A stretch of DNA of 64,000 nucleotides from Rhodospirillum sp. (GTDB lineage Bacteria > Pseudomonadota > Alphaproteobacteria > Dongiales > Dongiaceae): contig PNKY01000001.1 of the NCBI GenBank assembly GCA_013822765.1, positions 434,001-498,000 of the forward strand. Direction: 5' to 3'. Of the stretch, positions 17,880-26,230 are shown piece by piece (the stretch's first letter is position 1; each line of letters starts with the position of its first letter). The notes below the pieces were generated by a model that had not been told where the DNA came from, searched no databases, and saw only the letters and a program-made list of their open reading frames with translations. A program made the translations under genes and the position numbers.

Positions 17880-18197
17880 CTAGCCGGCGCTCGGCTCCTT
17901 CGGCCGGTAGTGGAACAGTTCCCAGCGCACCTTGGCCCAGCGATAGGCATCCATCAGCGCAATGGCATGGATGAAGAACCCGCCGGCATATCGCCCGAAG
18001 ATCGAGACGTCCGGCGCGGCGTATTTGGACGTGACGTAGCCGAGCGCGATGGTGGTGAAGGCAAACAACAGGCCGCGTGTCGCCTGGTTGTTCATGATCT
18101 GGCCGACGCCGGGCAGCACGGCCGCGACCGCCAGAACCAGGAACGGATGAAAGGGCGGCTTGAGCGGCTTTCCGCCCGGCGGCTGCGATGCTGTCAT
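17880..18197 (-). CDS. Small membrane protein of unknown function
   Basis: This 105-residue protein has a proline-rich cytoplasmic start. Two hydrophobic segments follow (about residues 18-36 and 43-60), and a third weaker one sits near 68-85. The sequence LPGVGQIMNNQATRGLLF resembles the GxGQxYNxQxxKG motif of small TM2-like membrane proteins, an inference only. It overlaps the upstream 227-residue gene by ATGA, so the two are probably made together. Confidence 0.7.
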   Translation of the reverse strand: MTASQPPGGKPLKPPFHPFLVLAVAAVLPGVGQIMNNQATRGLLFAFTTIALGYVTSKYAAPDVSIFGRYAGGFFIHAIALMDAYRWAKVRWELFHYRPKEPSAG

Positions 18198-18877
18198 TCC
18201 GGCTCCCTGGCGCCCGTCAGATCGTTATGGAGTGCAATCGTTCGATCCATCAACTCGCGCAACAATGCCTTGTCAACCGACGCTTGCTCGAACTCCGCCT
18301 GGCGCATCACCAGATACTCGGCGCGGCGGGCCTGGTCGAGCATATGCACCAGGCGCACGCCCTTGGCCGTGACCAGCAGCTCCTTGGTCGCAGGCCGCTC
18401 GAACACGGCCATGTGCCGGTCGATCACGGAGAGGTCGGGCATGTGCTGCGGATCGTCGGTGCGTACGATGGCTTCGGCGGGCCAGCCGGCTCGTGGCCGC
18501 AGCGAGTGGGCCAGGTCGTTGGCGGGCGAATAGAATTCGGTGTTCTGCGGCCGCGCCAGGATGTCGAGCGGCGCCACGCCCGGCAGCGGCGCCAGCAGCG
18601 AGACCCGCAGCCACAGAACAGGAATTTTCCGGAAGGTGAGGGTGTCGACGATGACGTCGAGATGGAACGCCCGGCCGCGATACTGCCCCTCGAGAACCGG
18701 GTAGCCGACGCCACCCTGCACCACCCGATAGCTGTCGAACAGGTCGTAGGCCGGCGCGAAGATTGCGCCGCGCCGAAGCTGCACCGCTGCGCGGTTTCGC
18801 CGGTACATCGCGGCCAGGATTGCGATGCCGGCAGCCGACGCCGCGGCGACGATGATCCAGAAGAGTTCAGCCGGCAT
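18194..18877 (-). CDS. Membrane-anchored protein of unknown function
   Basis: I do not recognise the family. The 227-residue protein has one N-terminal membrane segment (about residues 5-25), then a basic stretch, then a soluble cytoplasmic-type domain rich in beta strands (for example YRGRAFHLDVIVDTL) and a helical end. It is translationally coupled to the following 105-residue membrane protein, which suggests joint function at the inner membrane. The region lies between the polysaccharide genes and the methylamine locus and cannot be assigned to either. Confidence 0.68.
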   Translation of the reverse strand: MPAELFWIIVAAASAAGIAILAAMYRRNRAAVQLRRGAIFAPAYDLFDSYRVVQGGVGYPVLEGQYRGRAFHLDVIVDTLTFRKIPVLWLRVSLLAPLPGVAPLDILARPQNTEFYSPANDLAHSLRPRAGWPAEAIVRTDDPQHMPDLSVIDRHMAVFERPATKELLVTAKGVRLVHMLDQARRAEYLVMRQAEFEQASVDKALLRELMDRTIALHNDLTGAREPE

Positions 18878-18926
18878 GCAAACCGCAACTCATGACAAGC
18901 CCGTCGTCGGCATCCACTTTAACAGG

Positions 18927-18957
18927 ACACGGCCGGCAGAAGCACTGCCGGCCGTGT
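18927..18957 (-). terminator. Hairpin ending the APC permease operon
   Basis: ACACGGCCGGCAG (18927-18939) and CTGCCGGCCGTGT (18945-18957) form a perfect 13-bp stem with a 5-nt loop, starting 24 bp past the APC permease stop on the minus strand. The following sequence is CCTGTTAAAG, only weakly U-rich, so termination may be inefficient or factor-assisted. Confidence 0.65.
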
Positions 18958-18980
18958 TCCGGACGCCCCGAGATGGTTGA

Positions 18981-20396
18981 TCAGTATCCCTGTGGCCGCG
19001 GCCAGGACATCGTGAACTGGTCCCCGCGCCGCACATATTTGTAGCGGAACAGGACGAACCAGACCGACGCCACGATATAGAACACCATCATGGCAAGCAG
19101 CTGGGTGCCGAAGCCGAGATAGACCGAGACATAGGTGGCGATGCACAGCACCATCAGCGTGATCGCCGGCAACGGGTGGAACGGATGCACATAGCCGCGC
19201 TTGATCGAACCCAGCGGCCACTTCTTGCGGAACCGGAACATGTTGATCGGCATGAAGGTATAGCCGAGCAGGCCGGACAGGATCGAGAAGGTGATGATTG
19301 ACGACAGGAGGCCGAGGAAGCCGAAGGCCGCCGCGATTGGGATCAGGAAGATGATGGCGCGGAACGGCGTGCGGTATTTCGGATGCACCGCCGCGAAGTA
19401 TTCCGGCAGATAGCGGTCGCGGCCCATGGAGAACCAGGCGCGCGCCGCATCGTTGATGCACCCGTTGGCCGAGGCCAGGGCCGAGAACACCGTGCCCACC
19501 CACAGCAGCACGATCAGGACATGGCTGCCCGACATCAGCGAGGCGTCATAGAGCGGCGCCAAGGCGGTGCCGAGATATTCCCAGGGCAGGGTGCCGGCTG
19601 CCACATACCAGGTCAGCGCCGCCGCGATCAGCAGCGTGATCATGCCCGTCATGGTGCCCAGCGGCAGCGAGCGGCCGCAGGAGCGGACTTCTTCCGCCGC
19701 CTGGCAGGTGCCTTCGATGCCGAGGTAGTACCAGGTGGCGAACTGGAACGCCGCCAGCACGCCCATCCAGCCGTAGGGCAGTTCGCCCATGCCCAGCTCG
19801 GAATGCTGCAAGGCCTCGCCGGTGCCGATGCCGAACTGATAGGCGACGAACAGGACGATGATGGAGATGAAGGCGACGGCCGTGATCAGGAAGTTGACCG
19901 TCAAGGTCATGAACACGCCGCGGTAGTTGAGGAATGCCAGCACGGAAACCGCCAGCAATACGAAGGGTTCGGCATGCACCGTGTCCGCTGCCGCGCCGGT
20001 GCTGTAGGCCGCGATCTTGATCAGGTCGCCGAACACGAAGATGTCGGCGGCTTCAAGCATCGTGTAGGCCAGCACCAAGTAGAGACCGACGTTGAACGCC
20101 ATGAGTGGACCGGTCGTGTGCTTGGCCTGGGTGTATTGCCCGCCGGCTGCGGCTACGGTCGACGTGACCTCGGAATCGAGCATGGCCACGCAGGTATAGA
20201 GCAGGCCGATGATCCAGCAGGCGATGAGCGAGCCCAAGGCGCCGCCCTTCTCCACCGAATAGTTCCAGCCCATGAACTCGCCGACAAGGACGATGCCGAC
20301 CCCCAGCGCCCAGACATGGACGGGGCCTAGCACCTTTACGAGATTGATCTTGGACGGTTTCGCGCCGCTCGCGGTTGTGTCGACCATGTGCGTCAC
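18981..20396 (-). CDS. APC-superfamily amine/amino-acid permease
   Basis: This 471-residue inner-membrane transporter resembles ethanolamine-permease-type APC carriers. The first helix region has GVGIVLVGEFMGWNYSVEKG, matching the substrate-binding break of TM1, and about 12 helices follow. It is the last gene of the unit that contains three small membrane proteins beside gmaS, so uptake of methylamine or a related amine is a reasonable inference, not shown. The GTG at 20396 overlaps the previous stop (GTGA). An ATG three codons on (20387) is an alternative start. Neither has a strong ribosome site, which favours coupling. Confidence 0.87.
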   Translation of the reverse strand: MTHMVDTTASGAKPSKINLVKVLGPVHVWALGVGIVLVGEFMGWNYSVEKGGALGSLIACWIIGLLYTCVAMLDSEVTSTVAAAGGQYTQAKHTTGPLMAFNVGLYLVLAYTMLEAADIFVFGDLIKIAAYSTGAAADTVHAEPFVLLAVSVLAFLNYRGVFMTLTVNFLITAVAFISIIVLFVAYQFGIGTGEALQHSELGMGELPYGWMGVLAAFQFATWYYLGIEGTCQAAEEVRSCGRSLPLGTMTGMITLLIAAALTWYVAAGTLPWEYLGTALAPLYDASLMSGSHVLIVLLWVGTVFSALASANGCINDAARAWFSMGRDRYLPEYFAAVHPKYRTPFRAIIFLIPIAAAFGFLGLLSSIITFSILSGLLGYTFMPINMFRFRKKWPLGSIKRGYVHPFHPLPAITLMVLCIATYVSVYLGFGTQLLAMMVFYIVASVWFVLFRYKYVRRGDQFTMSWPRPQGY

Positions 20397-20584
20397 CGTG
20401 CCCGGTCGTGATGGGCGAGCAGCTCGTCAACGCCCTCTTGGGAGCTCGCGAGCACGTCTTCGCTGTGGGTCTTGCTGGTGCGGATGGCGTCGATCACCAT
20501 CCACAGCAATAGCGCAATTGAGACCAGCCAAGCGGCGGCCTGGATCATATCCCAGGGGCCGCGGAACTCTAGAAAATCGAACAT
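20393..20584 (-). CDS. Single-helix small membrane protein (63 residues)
   Basis: The gene encodes a short peptide with one hydrophobic helix (about residues 12-30, AAAWLVSIALLLWMVIDAI) and a hydrophilic, charged tail of about 30 residues. The ATG at 20584 has a good AAGGGGAAG ribosome site. Its stop overlaps the APC permease start. I recognise no family. Tight coupling to the permease suggests an accessory subunit. Confidence 0.75.
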   Translation of the reverse strand: MFDFLEFRGPWDMIQAAAWLVSIALLLWMVIDAIRTSKTHSEDVLASSQEGVDELLAHHDRAR

Positions 20585-20603
20585 GAACTTCCCCTTTTCG
20601 ATG

Positions 20604-21086
20604 TCAGGCGCGGTTGCCGAACTTCTCGGCAATCACTTGGCGGTATTCCTTGTCCGATTGCATGACCAGGAAGGCGAAATAGCCGCCGATCGCGGCCAAG
20701 GTCAGGATCAGCCCGATCCAGCTGAAGGAATAGTCGTAGCGCTTGGTGATCGCCGCCGCGGCCCCTTCCATATCGATGCCGAGCTTGGCCCACTGCGCCT
20801 GCATGGTCGCGTTCTGGTGCAGCGCTTCCCAGGTCAGGTTTTCGAAGGTGACGTTGCCCTCGGCATCGACCCGCTTGACCAGGCCGCTGTCGCTGGTGAG
20901 GACCGTCGATCCATCGGCCGCTTCCTCGACCGTGAAGTTGCCGGGCAGCCAGTCGACCTTCGCGGCGCCGGCAAGTTCCAGCTTCAATGGAATGAACAGC
21001 GCCAGGAACACCAGAATCAAAATGATCGCGGCGTCGACGATTTGTCCCGCGCGCGATTGCCTTGGCGGCTGGTACACTTGTGCCAT
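20604..21086 (-). CDS. Two-helix membrane protein with an extracytoplasmic loop (160 residues)
   Basis: Predicted helices are at about residues 16-38 and 122-145. They flank an 80-residue polar loop (containing WLPGNFTVEEAADG and VTFENLTWEALHQ) that probably faces the periplasm and reads like a small beta-rich domain. The ribosome site GGGGAGGA precedes the ATG. It follows the 97-residue gene by 41 bp and precedes the 63-residue gene by 19 bp. The family is unknown to me. The arrangement suggests an auxiliary subunit of the amine permease. Confidence 0.78.
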   Translation of the reverse strand: MAQVYQPPRQSRAGQIVDAAIILILVFLALFIPLKLELAGAAKVDWLPGNFTVEEAADGSTVLTSDSGLVKRVDAEGNVTFENLTWEALHQNATMQAQWAKLGIDMEGAAAAITKRYDYSFSWIGLILTLAAIGGYFAFLVMQSDKEYRQVIAEKFGNRA

Positions 21087-21127
21087 GCCATCCTCCCCTT
21101 GGATTGATTCGACTGCGGCTCAGGCGC

Positions 21128-21421
21128 TCAACGATTTGCGTCCAGATGCCTGATGTCGAGTTCGTAGATGAACTTCTTGTCGTGGCCGTAGTGGCTGATC
21201 ATCGCCGCGATGGACGCGGTGTTGAACACGCCCACCAGGACCGCAGCGATTGCCGCCACGATCTTCGCGGTGCCGTCGACGATGTAGCCGGACACGGCGA
21301 AATACACGAACGCAAGAACGATCCAGAGTGCGATCACAAATCCCCAGGCCCATATCCGGTCCCTGGCGAACATCCGGTCGACGCGCGATTGCATCGACGT
21401 GTTGACGACGTCTTGTGCCAT
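21128..21421 (-). CDS. Two-helix small membrane protein (97 residues)
   Basis: Two hydrophobic helices lie at about residues 23-46 and 50-72, with short polar ends and a charged C-terminus (HDKKFIYELDIRHLDANR). The ATG at 21421 has a GGGGAGAT ribosome site. The in-frame sequence upstream is not protein-like. It is the first gene after a rho-independent terminator, so it likely heads a separate transcript with the 160- and 63-residue proteins and the APC permease. Confidence 0.76.
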   Translation of the reverse strand: MAQDVVNTSMQSRVDRMFARDRIWAWGFVIALWIVLAFVYFAVSGYIVDGTAKIVAAIAAVLVGVFNTASIAAMISHYGHDKKFIYELDIRHLDANR

Positions 21422-21573
21422 GAATATCTCCCCTGCCAGGCGGCTGTTCGCTTTGCGCGTTTTCAATGCCTGCCTGCCGAGTCGATCATGGCATAGGGCA
21501 TGAAATTCCACTAGCAGGAAATTTATTTGAGTAGCCTGAAATCGACTGATTTGCCCTCTAGCGGCAAAACAAA

Positions 21574-21602
21574 AGCAGCGCCGGCGGCCGACCGGCGCTG
21601 CT
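21574..21602 (-). terminator. Rho-independent terminator after amt and the 78-residue gene
   Basis: AGCAGCGCCGG (21574-21584) and CCGGCGCTGCT (21592-21602) form a perfect 11-bp stem with a 7-nt loop. On the minus strand it is followed directly by TTTGTTTTG. It lies 14 bp past the stop of the 78-residue gene and separates the amt unit from the small-membrane-protein and APC unit. Confidence 0.85.
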
Positions 21603-21615
21603 GTAGTGAGCGGAT

Positions 21616-21852
21616 CTACATGCGCTCGATCACGCGCTCGCTTTCAACCGCCTTCTGCAATTCGCCCGCCTGCTTGAGGTGCTTGACGCGGTCCTCTAGG
21701 GCACGGTTTTCACCAACCATCTGGGCGATGTGCCAGGCGGCCCAGAGCACAACCAGCACAACGACCATCAGCCCTTCAGACCCGACGAACGGATAGAGCG
21801 GGCCAAGGTCCAGCACATTGCCGTCCCAGTTGTCGAAGTTTCCAGTCGACAT
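21616..21852 (-). CDS. Single-helix membrane protein with coiled-coil tail (78 residues)
   Basis: A short polar start (MSTGNFDNWDG) leads to one membrane helix at about residues 28-46. A charged amphipathic C-terminus of 30 residues follows (ENRALEDRVKHLKQAGELQK) with coiled-coil character. The ATG at 21852 has a strong GGGAGGAT site and lies 13 bp after the amt stop, so the two are co-transcribed and end at the terminator at 21574. No family is recognised. Confidence 0.78.
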   Translation of the reverse strand: MSTGNFDNWDGNVLDLGPLYPFVGSEGLMVVVLVVLWAAWHIAQMVGENRALEDRVKHLKQAGELQKAVESERVIERM

Positions 21853-21865
21853 GTGTGATCCTCCC

Positions 21866-23284
21866 TTATTCGGCCGGCGAGGCGCGGGTGGCGGCGACGA
21901 TGGCGCCGCGCACTTCCGCATCCTCGGCCTGCGCCGCGGTGTGCATTTGATAGTCCAGGCCAGCCAGTTCGACCTCGCGCGGGATGCGGAGCAGGCCAAG
22001 CTTCTTCAGGATCCAGGACAAGATGTAGCCCGGGACGAAGCCAAGCACGAAGAACATGATCACTGCGCCGGCTAACTGGCCCCACGGGGTGACGGCCGCC
22101 CAAGGCTCGGCGTGTCCAAGCAGGGCATCGGGCGAAGAGGGGTAGCCCCACAGCACGAAGCCTGCCGCAACCACGCCAAGGAAGCCGGTATAACCGTGGA
22201 CCGCGACCGCGCCGACTGCATCGTCAAGCTTGAACTTCCGCTCCACCCAGTAGTGCAGCTTGTAGATGATCACAACGATGATCGCTGCGATGATGAAGGC
22301 CTGAATCGGATGGTAGAGATCGTTGCCGGCCGAGGTCGCAATGACGCCTGCGAGGCCGCCGGAGAACGTCCAGAACGCATCGGCTTTCGAGACGATGTAG
22401 GCCGCCATCAAGCCGCCCGCCAGGGCCATGATGAAGTTGAAGGTGATGGCGCTGAGCGTCGTCGCCTGCAGATAGATGTTGGTGGCGGAATAGAACACGC
22501 CGTCGCCCGCCTGCACGTCGAAGATCGGGATGTTGCAGGCGGCATAGAAGCCCCAGAAGCCGGTATAGATCAGGAACAACCCGATGCACACCAGCCAGGG
22601 GTTCTGCGGCGGGATGTTGCGCGGCGTGCCGTCCGGACGGAACTTGCCGATGCGCGGTCCAAGGTTGATCAGGACCGCAAGGCAGGTGCCACCCGCGATC
22701 GCGTGCACGACACCGGAGGCATAGGCGTCATGATAGCCGAGGACTTGCACCATCCAGCCGCCAGGGTGCCAGCCCCAGGCCGCATCGATGATCCAGGTGA
22801 CCGAGCCGAGCATGACGGCAATCAGCCAGAAGGCGCCGGACCTCACGCGCTCGATGATGGAACCCGAGACGATCGAGGCAGTGGTCCATGAAAACAGCAG
22901 GAAAGCCGCCCAGAACACGCCGTTGAGGCGCGCCCACAGGGCGGTATCGGCCTCAGTGAGTTCAGCGCTGACAGGCTTGCCGCCCATGTGCGTAGCCATC
23001 AGCTCGCTCCAGGGCTCGGCGAAGTTCGATGTGACCAGTCCGCCGGTGATGCCGGGGCCGTTGATCATCGCGGAATAGAACCACCAGCCGAACAGATAGA
23101 ACCCGAGTGTGACCACCGGGATGACCATCGCGTTCTTCATCAGCGTGGTCATGTGGTTCTTGCGGCGTGACACGCCGACTTCATAGGTGCAGAAGCCGAC
23201 ATGAATCAGGAACATCATCACCACCGTGACCCAGTAGTAGAACTCGGTGAAAATGATGTTTATCGATGTGGCTAAGTCGGTCAT
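21866..23284 (-). CDS. amt: Amt-type ammonium or methylammonium transporter
   Basis: This 472-residue protein belongs to the Amt/Mep/Rh superfamily, with about 11 helices. The pore histidine pair is present in VVHAIAGGTCLAVL and AVHGYTGFLGVVAAG. The early conserved segment is divergent (EVGVSRRKNHMTTLMKNAM in place of the usual YGGLVRxKN form), so substrate selectivity may differ from classical AmtB. No glnK-type PII gene is adjacent. Its position between gmaS and small membrane proteins suggests methylammonium uptake or ammonium recovery. The ATG at 23284 has an AGAGGGGG site. Confidence 0.9.
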   Translation of the reverse strand: MTDLATSINIIFTEFYYWVTVVMMFLIHVGFCTYEVGVSRRKNHMTTLMKNAMVIPVVTLGFYLFGWWFYSAMINGPGITGGLVTSNFAEPWSELMATHMGGKPVSAELTEADTALWARLNGVFWAAFLLFSWTTASIVSGSIIERVRSGAFWLIAVMLGSVTWIIDAAWGWHPGGWMVQVLGYHDAYASGVVHAIAGGTCLAVLINLGPRIGKFRPDGTPRNIPPQNPWLVCIGLFLIYTGFWGFYAACNIPIFDVQAGDGVFYSATNIYLQATTLSAITFNFIMALAGGLMAAYIVSKADAFWTFSGGLAGVIATSAGNDLYHPIQAFIIAAIIVVIIYKLHYWVERKFKLDDAVGAVAVHGYTGFLGVVAAGFVLWGYPSSPDALLGHAEPWAAVTPWGQLAGAVIMFFVLGFVPGYILSWILKKLGLLRIPREVELAGLDYQMHTAAQAEDAEVRGAIVAATRASPAE

Positions 23285-23397
23285 GTTTCCCCCTCTGCGC
23301 TTTTGGCCTCGGAACGAGGCCATGCCTTCGGTCGGACTCAAAGCTCGCCGACCCGGAGAGGTTGGACCGCGCCTACCACGCGGGCAGGCACCACCCT

Positions 23398-23414
23398 AGC
23401 ACATCTTGTGTGCT
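23398..23414. promoter_or_regulatory. Inverted repeat upstream of amt
   Basis: AGCACA-TCTTG-TGTGCT is a perfect 6-bp inverted repeat with a 5-nt centre, about 115 bp upstream of the amt start. The half-site TGTGCT recurs at 23440-23445. It may be an operator of the amt promoter, with no regulator assigned. Confidence 0.35.
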
Positions 23415-23475
23415 CTTTTGTCGCAGTATGCCATATTCGGTGTGCTTTAACTAGCCGGAAGGAATATTTCGCCAC

Positions 23476-23496
23476 CGGATCGGGCCGGCCGATCCG
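23476..23496 (-). terminator. Hairpin between gmaS and amt
   Basis: CGGATCGG (23476-23483) and CCGATCCG (23489-23496) form an 8-bp stem around a GCCGG loop, about 33 bp past the gmaS stop on the minus strand. Only modest A/T follows, so it could be an attenuator allowing partial read-through into amt. Confidence 0.4.
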
Positions 23497-23528
23497 TTAG
23501 GACAGCGCTCCGCTCTTTCGGCTGTCAG

Positions 23529-24836
23529 TCAGCAGTCTAGGGTGTTCTGCCGCTCCCACTCGGTCAGGTGCCGCGTGTAGGAGTTCCACTCGGTCATCTT
23601 CATCGTGCAATACGACTCAACAAAGCTGTCGCCGAAGTAGGTGCGCAGCGCCTTGCTCTTATCGGTGAGGCGGATCGCATCCAGCAGGTTGAGCGGCAGC
23701 TTGCGCCCGCCCTTCACCTTGTGGCCCTCGGTATACATGTTGATGTCGAGGCGCTCGCCCGGGTCGCGCTTGTTGTCGATGCCGTCGAGTCCCGCCGCCA
23801 GGATGCCGGCCTGCAGCAGGTACGGGTTGGTGGCGCCGTCCGCGAGCCGCAGCTCGAACCGGCCGGTGTCGGGGATGCGCACCATGTGGGTGCGGTTGTT
23901 GCCGGTATAGGTGATCGTGTTGGGCGACCAGGTGGCACCCGAAATCGTGCGCGGCGCGTTGATGCGCTTGTAGGAGTTCACGGTCGGATTGAAGATCGAG
24001 CACAGCGCCTCGGCGTTGTGCATGATACCTCCCAGGAAGCCGTAGGCCAGCTTGCTGAGGCCGAGTTCGCCCTTGGGATCCGCGAACAGGTTGGTCTTGC
24101 CGCTCTTGTCCCACACCGAGACGTGGGCGTGGCAGCCGTTGCCGGTCAGGTTCATAAAAGGCTTGGGCATGAAGGTCGCGCGCATGCCGTGCTTCTCGGC
24201 GATCGACCGCGCCATGTATTTGAAGAACACGTGCCGGTCGGCGGTCAGCAGGCAATCGTCATAGTGCCAGTTCATCTCGAACTGGCCGTTGGCGTCCTCG
24301 TGGTCGTTCTGATACGGCTTCCAGCCCAGCTTGAGCATGGCATCGCAGATCTCGGTGATGACGTCGTAGCGCCGCATCAAGGCCTGCTGGTCGTAACAGG
24401 GCTTCTCCTGGGTGTCGGCGGAATCGGAAAGGCTCTTGCCGTCCGGCGTGATCAGGAAGAATTCGCACTCCACGCCGCTTTTCATGCGCTGGCCGTTCTT
24501 GGCGGCGCGGGCGACCATCTTCTTCAGCTGCGCGCGCGGGGAGTCGGCGACTTCCTTGCCGTCCATCCACAGATCGCTGGCGAGCCAGCCCACTTCCGGC
24601 TTCCACGGCAGCTGGATCAAGCTGTCGGGATCGGGCCTGGCGAACAGGTCGGGATGGGCCGGCGTCATGTCCAGCCAGGTGGCGAAGCCGGCAAAGCCGG
24701 CGCCGTCACGCTGCATGTCACCGATCGCCGCGGCCGGCGCCAGCTTGGCGCGCAGCACGCCGAACAGGTCGGTGTAGCTGATCAGGAAATACTTGATCTT
24801 TCGCTCTTTGGCGATTTTAGAAAGATCGGCGGTCAC
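23529..24836 (-). CDS. gmaS: Gamma-glutamylmethylamide synthetase (glutamine-synthetase-like)
   Basis: This 435-residue member of the glutamine synthetase superfamily is predicted to join methylamine to glutamate using ATP, the entry step of the N-methylglutamate pathway. GS-fold motifs are present: GVECEFFLI (metal ligands), NGCHAHVSVWD (ATP and ammonia side), and RFELRLADGATNPYLLQAG near the C-terminus. The classical GlnA adenylylation loop is not evident. The GTG at 24836 has an AGGGGAGG site. The longer open frame upstream overlaps mgsC in a shadow frame. GlnT-type glutamine synthetases are the alternative, but adjacency to mgsABC favours GmaS. Confidence 0.85.
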   Translation of the reverse strand: MTADLSKIAKERKIKYFLISYTDLFGVLRAKLAPAAAIGDMQRDGAGFAGFATWLDMTPAHPDLFARPDPDSLIQLPWKPEVGWLASDLWMDGKEVADSPRAQLKKMVARAAKNGQRMKSGVECEFFLITPDGKSLSDSADTQEKPCYDQQALMRRYDVITEICDAMLKLGWKPYQNDHEDANGQFEMNWHYDDCLLTADRHVFFKYMARSIAEKHGMRATFMPKPFMNLTGNGCHAHVSVWDKSGKTNLFADPKGELGLSKLAYGFLGGIMHNAEALCSIFNPTVNSYKRINAPRTISGATWSPNTITYTGNNRTHMVRIPDTGRFELRLADGATNPYLLQAGILAAGLDGIDNKRDPGERLDINMYTEGHKVKGGRKLPLNLLDAIRLTDKSKALRTYFGDSFVESYCTMKMTEWNSYTRHLTEWERQNTLDC

Positions 24837-24892
24837 GGTAAGCCTCCCCTCAGAATTCGGTTGTTCTGATCCCCCAGGCGTAGACGAAAAGA

Positions 24893-26221
24893 CTACATCC
24901 CGCTCTTGCCCGGTATCCAGTTGGTTCCGGCGAGCGGCACGCCCGCCATGGCAGCCGCCTCGACGGTCAGCGCGACCAGGTCGTCCGGCTCCAGATTGTG
25001 CACGTGGCTCTTGCCGCAGGCGCGCGCGATGATCTGCGTCTCCATCGTCAGCACGGCCAGATAGTTGGCGAGGCGCTTGCCGGCCTTCACCGGGTCCAGG
25101 CGCTTGGCAAGCTCCGGGTCCTGCGTGGTGATGCCAGCCGGGTCGCGGCCCTCGTGCCAATCGTCGTAGCAGCCGGCGGTGGTGCCGAGCTTCTTGTATT
25201 CGTCTTCCCAATGCGGGTCGTTGTCGCCGAGCGCGATCAAGGCCGCGGTGCCGATTGCGACCGCGTCGGCGCCCAGAGCGAGGGCCTTCGCCACGTCCGC
25301 GCCGTTGCGGATGCCGCCGGAGACGATCAGCTGCACTTTGCGGTGCATGTCGAGGTCCTGCAGCGCCTGTACGGCGGGGCGGATGGCGGCCAGAATCGGC
25401 AGGCCGACATGCTCGATGAACACGTCCTGCGTGGCCGCGGTGCCGCCCTGCATGCCGTCCAGCACCACCACATCAGCGCCGGACTTCACCGCCAGCGCGG
25501 TGTCGAAATAGGGCCGCGTAGCGCCCACCTTCACATAGATCGGCTTTTCCCAATCGGTGATCTCGCGCAGCTCCTGGATCTTGATGGTGAGGTCATCCGG
25601 TCCGGTCCAATCCGGATGTCGGCAGGCGGAGCGCTGGTCGATGCCGACCGGCAGGGTTCGCATCTTGGCCACGCGCTCGGTGATCTTCTGGCCCAGCAGC
25701 ATGCCGCCGCCGCCGGGTTTCGCGCCCTGGCCAACCACCACTTCGATCGCGTCGGCCTTGCGCAGGTCGTCGGGGTTCATGCCGTAGCGCGAGGGCAGCA
25801 GCTGATAGACCAGGGTCTTTGAGGAGATGCGCTCTTCCGGCGTCATGCCGCCATCGCCGGTGGTGGTGCTGGTTCCCATCTGCGTGGCGCCGCGGCCGAG
25901 CGCTTCCTTGGCGTTGCCGGAGAGGGCGCCGAAGCTCATGCCGGCGATGGTGACGGGAATCTTGAGCTGAATCGGCTTCTTGGCGAAGCGGGTGCCGAGC
26001 ACCACGTCGGTGCCGCACTTCTCGCGATAGCCCTCCAGTGGATAGCGCGAGATCGAGGCGCCGAGGAACAGCAGGTCGTCGAAATGCGGCACCTTGCGCT
26101 TGGCGCCCGCGCCGCGGATGTCATAGATGCCGGTTTGCGCCGCGCGATGGATCTCAGCCACCGAATGCGGATCGAAGGTCGCCGACCAGCGCGGTGGCGT
26201 GTAGAAGGGCGTGGAGCTCAT
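24893..26221 (-). CDS. mgsC: N-methylglutamate synthase subunit C (glutamate-synthase FMN domain)
   Basis: This 442-residue protein corresponds to the FMN-binding central domain of glutamate synthase as a stand-alone subunit. It has IAGMSFGALSGNAKEAL near residue 95, GQGAKPGGGGMLLG near residue 165, and the phosphate-binding VSGGIRNGADVAKALALGA near residue 300. Cysteine residues around ARACGKSHVHN may bind cofactor or cluster. With MgsA and MgsB it would form N-methylglutamate from gamma-glutamylmethylamide. It lies 9 bp after mgsB and 56 bp before gmaS. Confidence 0.88.
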   Translation of the reverse strand: MSSTPFYTPPRWSATFDPHSVAEIHRAAQTGIYDIRGAGAKRKVPHFDDLLFLGASISRYPLEGYREKCGTDVVLGTRFAKKPIQLKIPVTIAGMSFGALSGNAKEALGRGATQMGTSTTTGDGGMTPEERISSKTLVYQLLPSRYGMNPDDLRKADAIEVVVGQGAKPGGGGMLLGQKITERVAKMRTLPVGIDQRSACRHPDWTGPDDLTIKIQELREITDWEKPIYVKVGATRPYFDTALAVKSGADVVVLDGMQGGTAATQDVFIEHVGLPILAAIRPAVQALQDLDMHRKVQLIVSGGIRNGADVAKALALGADAVAIGTAALIALGDNDPHWEDEYKKLGTTAGCYDDWHEGRDPAGITTQDPELAKRLDPVKAGKRLANYLAVLTMETQIIARACGKSHVHNLEPDDLVALTVEAAAMAGVPLAGTNWIPGKSGM

Positions 26222-26230
26222 CGATGTCCC

